The notes under the pieces are model-generated. The model did no database searches and was not told the origin of the DNA. It saw only the letters and a program-made list of their open reading frames with translations. DNA of 64,000 nucleotides from Paramacrobiotus metropolitanus. Taxonomy: Eukaryota > Tardigrada > Eutardigrada > Parachela > Macrobiotidae. This document shows, piece after piece, positions 1-9,703 of the stretch. The stretch lies in assembly GCF_019649055.1 (NCBI RefSeq), contig NW_026570222.1, positions 744,001 to 808,000 of the forward strand, given 5' to 3'. The translations under genes and the position numbers were made by a program. Position 1 is the stretch's first letter. Each line of letters opens with the position of its first letter.

Positions 1-134
1 AATTAATGTTGTAATAGTATAGTTGGAATCCCTGAAATTAGAACTGGATTTTCATTTCTGTATCAGCTCACCAGATTTGTAATGTGTCTCAAGAATTGTG
101 TGGTATTCTATCGTTATGCGAAAATGTTTTTTAG

Positions 135-1419
135 GACAAGACATCCAGCCGAAGCGGGATTTGACTCGTTTCGTCAAGTTCCCCCGATATGTGCGAATTC
201 AGCGCCAAAAGAAAATCTTGTATCAGCGTTTGAAGGTTCCGCCACCGATCAATCAGTTCAACCTTACGCTGGACAAACCGTCGAGTAAGACATCATGCAC
301 TTCATAATTTCTGCGTTGCATATGTTTTCCGAAACTGCTGTTAAGTTTAAGCCCTGCCGTTTTTTAGCCACTCAGGTGTTCAAACTGATGAACAAATACA
401 GACCAGAAACGAAGCAGCAGAAGAAAGAACGTCTGAAGCAGCGTGCTGCGGCGAAAGCCCAAGGAAAGGGTGATGTTCCCACTAAGCGACCCGCTGTTAT
501 TCGGTACGAAAGGAAATGCGCATCGAAAATTGTTATGTGATCTGTAGATCAAATGTTTCCACAGATCTGGTGTGAACGCGGTTACTACACTGGTGGAACA
601 GAAAAAGGCCCAGCTTGTCGTCATTGCCCACGATGTTGATCCCATTGAAGTATGTTACTTCGTTCATTAAATGCTGCCTCGTGACGCTATGTAGGCGTTT
701 TCGTGATTTCTGTTTTTTTTTCATTTTTGTGGCTTTTACAGTTAAAGTAAAAGCCACAAAAATGAAAAAAGAAACAGAAATCACGAAAATGCCTACATAG
801 CGTCACGAGGCAGCATTTAATGATTCAATGATTACAAACCGCCTAGTAAAACTTTTACTAGGCGGTTTGTAATCATTGAATTAGTTAAACTACTTTACTT
901 CATCATATCAGGAATTAACGATTTATCTACATACTCCCGAATTTTTATAGCGAAATGACTAAAGGATTAACTTTTGTTTATCCAGACCTATTAATTTTGC
1001 TCTATCGCATCAGGAATTCGTACAGTACGTGAAAGATGATTGTTTTCATATTACAGATTGTGCTCTTTTTGCCGGCCTTGTGCCGTAAAATGGGAGTGCC
1101 GTACTGCATCGTGAAGGGCAAAGCTCGTTTAGGACGAGTTGTGCACCGAAAAACGGCATCATGCTTGGCTTTCCAGAACATCAACGCGTAAGCAAAACAT
1201 TTTAATTTCGATTTGATTAAGGATAAGAAGGGTTTTATTTACAGTGAGGATAGACCATCATTGTCCAAAGTGGTCGAGACGGTCAAGAATAACTTTAACG
1301 AAAGATATGATGAAATCCGCCGACACTGGGGAGGCAACATCCTGAGTACCAAGTCGCAGGCACGAAAAGGAAAACTCGAGAAGGCGAAAGCGAGAGAAGT
1401 CGCTCAAAAAGTGGCATAA
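135..1419 (+). CDS. RPL7A: 60S ribosomal protein L7a (eL8), 5' end outside window
   Basis: Five exons, 135-284, 368-503, 565-649, 1057-1187 and 1245-1419 (TAA), join with GT-AG borders and matching phases. The product is ribosomal protein eL8, an RNA-binding component of the large ribosomal subunit. Diagnostic blocks seen are [48 protein letters not shown] and [11 protein letters not shown], and the C-terminus is the usual Lys/Ala-rich helix. The first exon, with the basic N-terminus, is missing: the window opens in an intron ending at 134, and exon 135 starts inside a Gly codon. Intron 3 (650-1056) is longer than the others because it holds two hairpins. Vertebrate RPL7A introns host C/D snoRNAs; I looked for C and D boxes here and did not recognise one. 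Confidence 0.97.
664..823. repeat. Long inverted repeat (hairpin, MITE-like) in RPL7A intron 3
   Basis: The arms at 664-740 and 747-823 are reverse complements over about 77 bases with only a couple of differences, separated by a loop of about six bases. No reading frame is present. Such foldback structures are typical of short non-autonomous DNA elements, but I see no named terminal repeat or clear target-site duplication, so the class is an inference. Confidence 0.85.
824..880. repeat. Perfect 28-base inverted repeat abutting the first hairpin
   Basis: The arms 824-851 and 853-880 are exact reverse complements with a one-base loop. The structure starts on the base after the larger hairpin ends, so the two may be parts of one nested or composite insertion in the same intron. 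Confidence 0.88.
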
Positions 1420-1459
1420 ATACGATTAGTTTTTGATATATTGTAATGTTTGTGGCTAT

Positions 1460-1465
1460 AATAAA
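1460..1465 (+). terminator. AATAAA poly(A) signal of RPL7A
   Basis: A canonical hexamer lies 41 bases after the RPL7A stop codon, giving the short 3' UTR expected of a ribosomal protein gene. Confidence 0.6.
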
Positions 1466-2577
1466 GGTGATCAACACTTCCGCGTGTTCTCTCCCGAAAA
1501 AATTTCAAAACTGGCCTTTTCACAGAGGAGGATGCAGACAACGCAATGGCGTGATAGGTATGAGAAAGTGGATGTCAAAAATTCACGGGAGAAATTTTGA
1601 GTGCTACTGTTTAGCGGTTCGCCACGGAAACACCCTATGCACCAGAATAATATAGTTATGCAGTATTAGAGGGCTCAGATAAGCTGAGATAACAACCTAC
1701 GAGTAGTTATCCAGAGTACACTAGTATTTCGAACTGGTACATGTTCAAAAGTTTCGAAATCATTGAGAAACTTTAAAAATGTGCTAAATTGTAATAATTC
1801 TGTACCTTCCTTCAGTTCCTTATACAGAAAAATGCATTTTAGTGTGCACATATTCTTGTGATTTGCTGTCACGTTCGGCATTAGTTACAGTACTTATTGT
1901 TTGCTATCAATCCGCGTGAAAACGACACCAAATTGCAGTAAAAGAGCTAACCCAACTTTCGTTTCTTCCACCAGCGATACCATATCCTTTTTTGAAGGCT
2001 GATCAATTTACCTGTATACGTAAATGTAATAACTGCAAGAACTAGAAATTCATGAAGCGTTTCAAGCGACGATAATCGCAAATCCGCAACAAATTTGTAC
2101 ATCGATTTGTACTGAAAGCGGCATTGGACCGAAAATAAAGGGGTTAGTTAAACCCGGCGTTTTTCTTCCTATTATAGTTTTGTACCAACTCAACAAAGGC
2201 GAGCAGAGGAAGGGAAGTGTCAACCAAATAAAAACGCAAAAGCAGCTCAATTTATTTATAACACTTGTGTCGTTCAGCCGCATGCAAATCTTGTTTGAAC
2301 ACATGAATAAACAGCACTCTTGCAGCAACATGTACGAGTACTATTCGTTAGCGATTTCAATATGAACACAAAGGCTACAAGATTTTCTGCGAGTCTGTGA
2401 CTGACCGTGAAACTAAAATGCATGAAACTGCTAATAAAAGTAGACAAAACTGGAAAGCTAAACACGAAATCAGGGGGAAAATATCGGTTGAATATTACAA
2501 ACACGGAAAACTAATACTATTGTGTTTTGTTATTTTAAACAGCTGTGCTCACGTAAGTCAAGTTTATCGAGCACTTT
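1466..2577. other. Intergenic spacer and SYNCRIP 3' UTR
   Basis: This spacer separates two convergent genes. On the minus strand an AATAAA (plus-strand TTTATT at 2251-2256) lies about 320 bases after the SYNCRIP stop and could end its transcript. Short open frames on both strands lack family resemblance and splice context. I see nothing else. Confidence 0.5.
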
Positions 2578-5386
2578 TCAACTTTCCCAACCATTACCAT
2601 AGCTCGCACTGTAATTATCTGAAGCATAATCCACGGTTTGCCGATTTCCATAGCTGCTGGGTTGGCGCATACCATGATCTGGTGCAGCGCGACGGTAATC
2701 CGTGCTCGGGCCACCATGTTGACGGCTATACGGAGGTTCACTAACAGGCATTGTGTTGTGGGGCGCACCCTGTGAAAAACCCGCACCCTGTGAAAAGCCA
2801 AGAAAACGTAAAGTAAACAATCATCAGGTCATACAAATTACGATACCCACATTATAATCCACTCTAGGGGCGCGCTGCTCCACGTGTCCATATCCCGACG
2901 CTCCTTCGAATGGTCGGCGCTTACGAGGAGGCGGTATGTGGCTTTCTTCCTCCCGACCACGTCGAACACCATAACGCGGAGGCGGACTCATTTCCCGACC
3001 GCCGTAGTCGTCGTAACTGATATAAAGGTTAAGTAATTGTAGGTGATTGATTTCGTTAATGTATTTTAAATAACCAACCCTCCACTTGGTCCGTAACTGC
3101 GACCATAGTCGTCGGAACGAGAATGAAGATATGACGGGCGCAACAGGCTAGCCTGGCTAGGACTGTCGTAGTACGGATCCCTTGCCGCCATGGAGTGCCC
3201 ATATCCATGAGACTGTGGTGGATAATCCACGAAATCGTCTCGCGGCTCCCGGTATCCATAGCGAGGTGCCCGCGGAGGAGATGGGCGATGTCCGGGTGGT
3301 GGTCCAGGGCGGCGGGCTAAATTCGGGCAATTCATGTAAACGTTTTTTGAGTTTGTGCCGAAGTACCACAACATAACTTTCGAGAAAATCGCTTACGTGG
3401 AGGCGGTGGTAATGATTCGCCATACCCTGGGCGGCGCTCTCGGCTGCGAGACGGTGGAGGCGGGGGAGGTCCACGGGCACCTCCGGAGCGGTCTCCGTCC
3501 ACTGGTCGGGGTGGAGGAGGCATGGGAACTAGCGAAGAGTTCGCAAAATCGTGATCTGATTTCAACAAAAAGAGATAAATCAATGTTGCTAACCGTATGT
3601 TTTAGTTTTGGCCCAGGCCATTTCTAACGATTGACCCAAAAATCTGTTTCCATATTGTTCCTGCAGAGCCCGCTCGGCGGTAGTATGGTCCCGAAAATGG
3701 ATGAATGCAAATCTGGAACGAACATGAAATGATATTCACATACACTGCACCAATGTGACAGTTTAGGCACTAGCAGACAAACGGAACCAACCGGCTAATC
3801 AAACGGGCTTTGTCAAAGGATGGGTACTGCTGGAAGTGTTGTGCTAAGTTTTCTTCATTCGCTTTTTCTGGGAGGTTGCGTACATGAAGTACCACAGTAT
3901 GGGCATTGTTAGTATCGTCGCAATACGAATAGTAGGCGTCCAACTGGTAATTATATGGGCGAACTTTGGAAGAAAAAGGTATACGGTGAGGATTTTCAGG
4001 CCGTAATTGTGATGACAAATTGGCATTTACAATGAGGGATAACCGATAAGGGTGCTATTGCGCAGCTAAGGACGGTTGCGAGTCAACAAGACTGACTTAG
4101 TCTTCAGACTTTCAAGAGTTCTGGCGTACCATAAAATCAATTTAAAAAGAGCCAAAAAAGATGGATTAAAAAAACTGATCCATCTCTGTAGACCTTATCA
4201 GTAAACACTCTAAATTAAAAAATTATAATCCACCCATCCGTCTTTTCGCTAAATGCTCCCATGCAAAACGGCAGGAGCGCGATATTACTATTGCTTGGAT
4301 TTAGCAGAGAAAGGCAGAGAGGGTGAAAAATAAGCAGATAATTGCCGCTTTTCTCGAGAGGAAAAAGAGGAGTGAAAGAGTTCACTAAAACCACGTAATC
4401 ACAGTTCGGGTAAAGCTAAAATTTTTACATATTCCACTGCAAATTACAGAACCAGGGAATCACAGAGTTACGATATCGCATCCTTAGCTCGTGATCAATT
4501 TATATAATTTTATTGCTCTAAATTTTTGTTGTTGCTCTAATTTCTGTAGAACAGTATCGCTATTGAAATAATAATGCGAAATTTTTAAACTATTAATTTT
4601 TATTCGTACCTTCTCCGGAAGTGATACGATTTAGAGCTCCAACAGCTGCTCTTTCCGAACCAAATTCCTGTAAAATCAGACATAAAATGGACGGACTGAT
4701 TTGCATATCTGTCTTCCAGAATAAAATTTTACCAGAAAAGCAGTCAAACGCGCTGGCTTGGTTTCCGCGTCCACGCCCCAAATTTGAACATTCAAAATGC
4801 CTTCAAAATAGCTTCCAAAATCTTCCTGAAGTTGTTTCCTTGTCTTGTCCTTCGGTAAATTTCTGAGTACAACCAGGGAGTGTGGCTTTGACAACGACGC
4901 GGCAAACTTGCTGGCATTCGCTCGGCCAGGTATCGGTTTCCCGTTCAGTCCGCGGATGCAGTTGTCGGCCATCTGCGGCGCGCAAAAAGTAACGAAAGCA
5001 AATCCTCGGCCCATTTCTCCCTTTTCATCGAGCAGTATGCGCAATTCCCATACTCTACCGAATTTCTCGACAATGGGAACTATTTCGTCTTCGAACATAT
5101 CGCGTGGCAGTCGACCTAAGAAAACTTCACTAGCGCGAGGTCTCTCGCTGCCGTCCGGCGGTGGTCCGCCGTACTTCCGCAGAGTAGGCCCAATCGTCAA
5201 AGTGTAGCCAGTTCGGTCACAGAGATCTTTACTGCGTTGTTGCAGCTCGGGAAAAAGAGAACCCGTAGAACCTTTTGAGTCTTGATTGCTTTCCGGCTCC
5301 ACCTGGTCATCAGTATTCTGGGTCGGATACGGATACGAATTTTCCGATTCGTCCTTTATGGAGTTTTGCGGTAGCTGGCCTTCCAT
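2578..5386 (-). CDS. SYNCRIP: SYNCRIP/hnRNP Q-R type RNA-binding protein, three RRMs
   Basis: Eight exons on the minus strand, 5386-4733, 4667-4610, 3963-3792, 3712-3594, 3555-3397, 3316-3079, 3016-2851 and 2787-2578, give 591 residues with consistent phases. The RTGYTL...RKYGGPPPD linker before RRM1 is the hallmark of the SYNCRIP/hnRNP R family. RRM1 covers about 87-163 (VFLGRLPRDMFEDE, GRGFAFVTF), RRM2 about 168-240 and RRM3 about 261-335 (VVLHVRNLP, RFAFIHF). The tail is rich in Pro, Arg, Gly and Tyr, as in hnRNP Q/R. Family members bind mRNA and act in splicing, translation and mRNA localisation. The long N-terminal acidic/NURR domain of SYNCRIP is absent; only about 50 residues precede the linker. 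The last intron has a duplicated acceptor, so a six-residue variant is possible. A5-prime non-coding or extra coding exon cannot be excluded. Confidence 0.9.
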
Positions 5387-6718
5387 TTCAGTTTTCAAGC
5401 ATATATAGAAATTCTTGGACTGACTGAAAGAGATCACTCAGTTGTAATACAAAATCCACAATATCGTCATTTTGATCGTATGCTTCAGAATTGATAATCA
5501 GAACATTAAGCTGCAAAAAGCTTAAATCGAAATTCAATACTCGTATCAGATTAGTCATACTAATCACTAATGTCCACAACAAAGAAGAAAGAGATTCTGA
5601 AAACAGTTTAAAACAATCTTTTCATTCTTTTGGTGCCGATATAAAATTAAATACTGTATCTATTCCGTTTCTCATACCTTTATAAGTTCAATCGGTTAGT
5701 TTAGGACTTCAAACTTTAAAGTTCTACTTCTAAACTACATACAAACTACAAAGAGAAAAATTAAAGCAGGAACCTCTGAAGTTGAAAGGGACCCTTCGTG
5801 CGATTGCCACGAAATCTTGCTACCTTGTACTTTGAGTGACTTACCGCTTGCAGTTCCTGTCTGCAGTAAAAGCAGTTCTTCAAGAAATAATCAGCGAGAA
5901 AATGAAAGTACAGCTGCACTAATTTAAAAACAAAACAGTAAAAATCCCACAGTATTATGCAGTCAGTTTCAGGAACATTTTTTTCGACAATTTGTTGTAC
6001 TGTAGTACTGTACTTTGTAACAAACATGAGGCTTGGTTGGACTCTTGGCTTGTTCGAATTGACCAAATAAATACATAATCCGAGCCACGGTCGGCCCGGC
6101 GGTCTGGCTAACCATAAGCAAACAGAAACCAAAAACCAGCCGTGTATAACAAGCACACATTTTTGTTAAAGACTGATTGTTTTCAAGCTTCGAACCGTCG
6201 GACCGACAGCTTGTGCCATTAGGGCGGTTTTGCAGGATGAAACGCAAAAAAACAGAAATGAGAAAAACTAAAAAATTATGCCTTTCTAGTAGCATTCTAG
6301 CTATTAATCTTTTTATCATTATTACAAGGACGCAGTGGCAGTGAAGCTTTGCTTTCGTGAAAATAATTTCGTTTCTCCGTATTTTATCGTAGATTAAATC
6401 ATTATAACTGTATGCGAATATTAATATTTTTCTGTCATTTTGTGGTGTCTTTGGTACTATGTCGAGACTTCTTTTTACGCTGTCGAAGCAGATCAGACAT
6501 TCAAACTGCAAAGAATTTGCAGACTTGCTCCGGTTGTGACAGATCGAGCCCAAATTCTGGAAATGGGTTATCATTGAAGCGTAATTCTTGATACCACGTG
6601 TTTCTGGTTGTAGAGAGAGAGACCATCTGTTTTTTAGAGAAAAATTTGTGTTTTTGTTTGTTTCCGTTGTGGGGGTTACTCAGTACTGTAGTGCTTGGTG
6701 TGCACTGTGCAGGGCAGA
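5387..6718. other. Divergent spacer between SYNCRIP and creatine kinase
   Basis: The 1.3 kb separates two start codons pointing away from each other, so it should contain both promoters. Two overlapping minus-strand open frames (6574-5969, 201 codons, and 6156-5761, 131 codons) match no family I know and lack a coherent splice context. A possible 5' UTR acceptor (tgcactgtgcag) lies just before the creatine kinase start. No TATA box could be assigned with confidence. Confidence 0.4.
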
Positions 6719-8975
6719 ATGAATCTTTTCCGTCATCTTTTTCGCTACGGTCCGCATGTTGGGGCTGCTCTGGGAGCAGCATCTGTCGTTACGATTGTAT
6801 CGAAATCTCTTCACAAACAAGCGGACTGCAGCTACAATCCGACCCATCCTTCCAGCAAGCGGTATTCTGCATCAGAAGCATACCCGGATCTTTCTAAGCA
6901 TGAAAACATAATGGCCAAAACCTTAACACCCCGTCTGTATGCAATGCTACGCGATCGCCAGACAGAAATAGGGATTACCCTGGATCAGGTACAGCTCACT
7001 CATCAGCGGTGTAGCCACGTATGAAATGTCCAGCACTTGTTATTATTAAAGCACCCAATCAAAAAATAAGATCTGCATCCTAATAGAATCAGTACTTTCC
7101 ACCTTCACATCTTCTGTTGATTGTTTGCAGTGCATCCAGGTTGGCGTGGACAATCCAGGACATCCTCTCATACGAACGGTTGGGATCTTTGCTGGCGATG
7201 AAGAATCCTACTCTGTGTTTGCTGAATTGTTTGATCCTATCATTCAGGAACGTCATAGCGGATATAAACCTAGTGATAAACATACGACAGATCTTTCTCC
7301 AGCGAAGGTATAGCACTTGCGTTTCTTTGCACGGTTTTATTGGACGGATGCAGTTATGTATATTCACCGTCAGTTTATATTACAGCATTATTCGATTGAT
7401 TCAGTTTCGTGGTTGTAGCTCCGCGGAGGTAATCTGGATCCTGATTATGTGTTATCATGTAGAATAAGAACTTGCCGAAATATTCGGGGATTTAGTCTAC
7501 CTCCAACCTGTACACGTGCCGAGCGCCGTCATATTGAGAAAATCGTTGTGCGCTCCTGCAAAAGCCTCGGTGGAAACCTAAAAGGAAGATATTTTAATTT
7601 GAAAGATATCCCGGATGAAGAGTTAGCATTAATGATAGCGGTAAGTCCGAGTGACCGGAAGTTGGTGTTTTTCTCCACAGCTGTACTATACTAATATATT
7701 TCTGTAAGTTCTGTTGCTTTTTAACTTTCGGTCTTAGTTCTATCTATCCCAAGAAAGTATGGCGTTTTCGCAGGAAGGCACTGGTTTTGACCGCCCATCA
7801 TCTTATTACTGCACATCTTCCATTGGAAGAGATTGGCCGGATGCCCGTGGCATATTCTACAACTATGATAAAAACCTGTTTGTTTTTGTAAATGAATGTG
7901 AAGATCAGATGAAGCTAATAGCGGTCCAGCCAGGCGGCAACATGAAGGAAACATTCGAGAGATTTTGTCAGGCGCTGGAATCTATGGAGAAAAATTTGCA
8001 CAGCGACGGCTTTGCCTGGATGTGGAATGACCACCTTGGATTTGTCACGACCTGCCCTAGTAATCTGGGTACTGCCCTGCGAGCTAGTGTTTTCATTAAA
8101 CTTCCCAGGCTCTCACAAGTACGTGTCCCGAAAATTCTTGTACGAAAAATTCCTATCGCTTTGAGTGATTATTGTTACAGGATCCAAGATTTCCTGCCAT
8201 TGTGAAAAAACTGGGCTTACACAAACGTGCTGTTCCGGAGCTGCAGAATTCCGGTGTTTATGATATGTCTAATGTGGATCGTTTAGGGATATCTGAGGTA
8301 AGGGATATCATAATCCTTGGTGCTATAATACGGTATGTAGAGGCAGACTGTAGATTTCTTCAAGTGGCAATAGCCACCCAAATACCAATAATCGCAAACG
8401 CCGGCAAAAATTATGATGATTAAAACTGATGATTAAAATTTGAATAATAGAAAACAACCAAAGTTTCTACCCTCTCTATGGTTAAAAGCCTTTTAACCAC
8501 TGAGAGGGTAATCTCTGAACAGCCGTAGCATTTCTTTCAGTAACAGCTGAACTAAAGAGCTGCTTGAGAAAAGCAACAGAACGCGTTTCGCCAGTTAAGT
8601 CCCGAAGTTTACGGTCCATGAAATGCAACAGTTCACTTAGAGCAGGGATAAAAATTCCCAGTGTCTCAACCACTAAAGGATAAAACAGGTTTCCGTTTTC
8701 CAAAAAGACTGTAGATTTTCTTACGATTAACATGGTACTGGATCACATTGTGCACTAGCTGATTGTGCACTAGCTAATTGTAAGGCGGACGGCGATAATT
8801 ACAAGTCGTATTGCCTTAATCTTATATGGCTGTCTTGATGTTTTAAAGATCTGATATTCCGTGAATCTTGCAGGTTGATTCAATTCAGCAGGTGATTGAT
8901 AGCTCCAACTTACTTATCCGAATGGAAAAGCGACTGAAAAGTGACCGCACTATTGACCATTTGATTCCCAGCTGA
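6719..8975 (+). CDS. CKMT: Mitochondrial creatine kinase
   Basis: Six exons, 6719-6988, 7131-7307, 7419-7640, 7774-8118, 8181-8297 and 8874-8975, encode 410 residues, and every intron is phase 0. It transfers phosphate between ATP and creatine in the mitochondrial intermembrane space. The N-terminus [11 protein letters not shown] plus a hydrophobic stretch and basic residues resembles an import presequence, and the block [19 protein letters not shown] starts the mature enzyme. Further signatures are [46 protein letters not shown] and [12 protein letters not shown]. The reactive Cys lies in [13 protein letters not shown] at about residue 317. The first true ATG in frame is 6719; eight codons upstream there is only TTG. 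Creatine rather than arginine specificity is inferred from overall resemblance to vertebrate MtCK. Intron 5 holds a hairpin and a probable retroelement fragment. Confidence 0.96.
8468..8510. repeat. Imperfect 21-base hairpin in CKMT intron 5
   Basis: The arms 8468-8489 and 8490-8510 are nearly perfect reverse complements with almost no loop (taccctctc... and ...gagagggta). It sits at the downstream end of the minus-strand retroelement-like frame. Confidence 0.75.
8482..8733 (-). mobile_element. Possible retroelement remnant (region after reverse transcriptase)
   Basis: An open minus-strand frame inside the last creatine kinase intron encodes [14 protein letters not shown] followed by a helical stretch with alternating Leu and a late block [19 protein letters not shown]. 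From memory, this resembles the short C-terminal tail that follows the reverse transcriptase domain in many animal non-LTR elements and their relics, which carry a PLV-E-G type motif and end in an N-A motif. The catalytic part is absent and the piece is antisense to the host gene, so it would be a dead fragment. Without a database search this is suggestive only. Confidence 0.4.
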
Positions 8976-9703
8976 TTTCAGAATTACTCATTGTAACGCT
9001 ACCATTGTGATATTTTCATTCTTTTAAGAGTTTTATCGTTATGTGATATTGAGATACTTACTGCACAGATTGGGAGTTTCGTCTGACTGTTTGTTCATGC
9101 AGGTGTTCTTGGTTAAACGGAGTGATTTCTCAGTATGAAGTCTTTAACAGTTTAACCGTACATACGCGCGCGTATAATTGTGACAAAATGGATTAAATCA
9201 TTAGTGTAAATCATTAGTAATCGTTTTGGCAATTGCCATTGGCTTGCCCGGCCTACTTTTGCTTACTTGTATAGATGTATATAGATGTATGCGTGATTTG
9301 TACACATACAAGTAAGAAACGCAAATGCACTATTGAAGTAATGCCGAAAAGCAACGAATTACGTACACGGTACATTGGTACTGTAGATCTCGTATACATG
9401 TTCAGTGCATTCTTCAATGTTTTAAAAAGCAAAAGACCACCAAAGATAACATAAGAATTCCATAACGCAACATTTTACCGCGAACGGCAATAGTCATGGT
9501 GTGTCAGCACTGGCAATGTTTTCGAACGATACGAAATTACAAATTAATAAAGGCTCGGAATTATTAGAAGTTCAGTAATCTGAAAACAGCTAGCAACTGT
9601 CAGAGACCGATGATTGCGTAGGCACGACAGTGATATCAAACAAACAGGAGCTTGAAAATAATTACTCAGTAGAAGCTGGTACTTTGAAGTGGACAGCCGA
9701 TTT
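8976..9703. other. Convergent spacer between CKMT and glutaredoxin
   Basis: This region contains the 3' UTRs of two genes meeting tail-to-tail. A 10-base unit (atagatgtat) is repeated twice at 9271-9290. No coding frame of interest is visible. Confidence 0.5.

Noticed and set aside
650-1056. Possible intronic C/D box snoRNA in RPL7A, as in vertebrates
   Set aside because: No paired C (TGATGA) and D (CTGA) boxes with a terminal stem were found; the intron length is explained by the two hairpins.
5969-6574. 201-codon minus-strand open frame upstream of SYNCRIP
   Set aside because: No family resemblance, no splice sites joining it to SYNCRIP in frame, and it overlaps a second unrelated frame. 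It lies in the divergent promoter region and looks like chance.
7741-7773. Upstream extension of creatine kinase exon 4 ([12 protein letters not shown])
   Set aside because: The frame is open, but using the acceptor at 7773 gives exact spacing with human MtCK, so the extension is intron.
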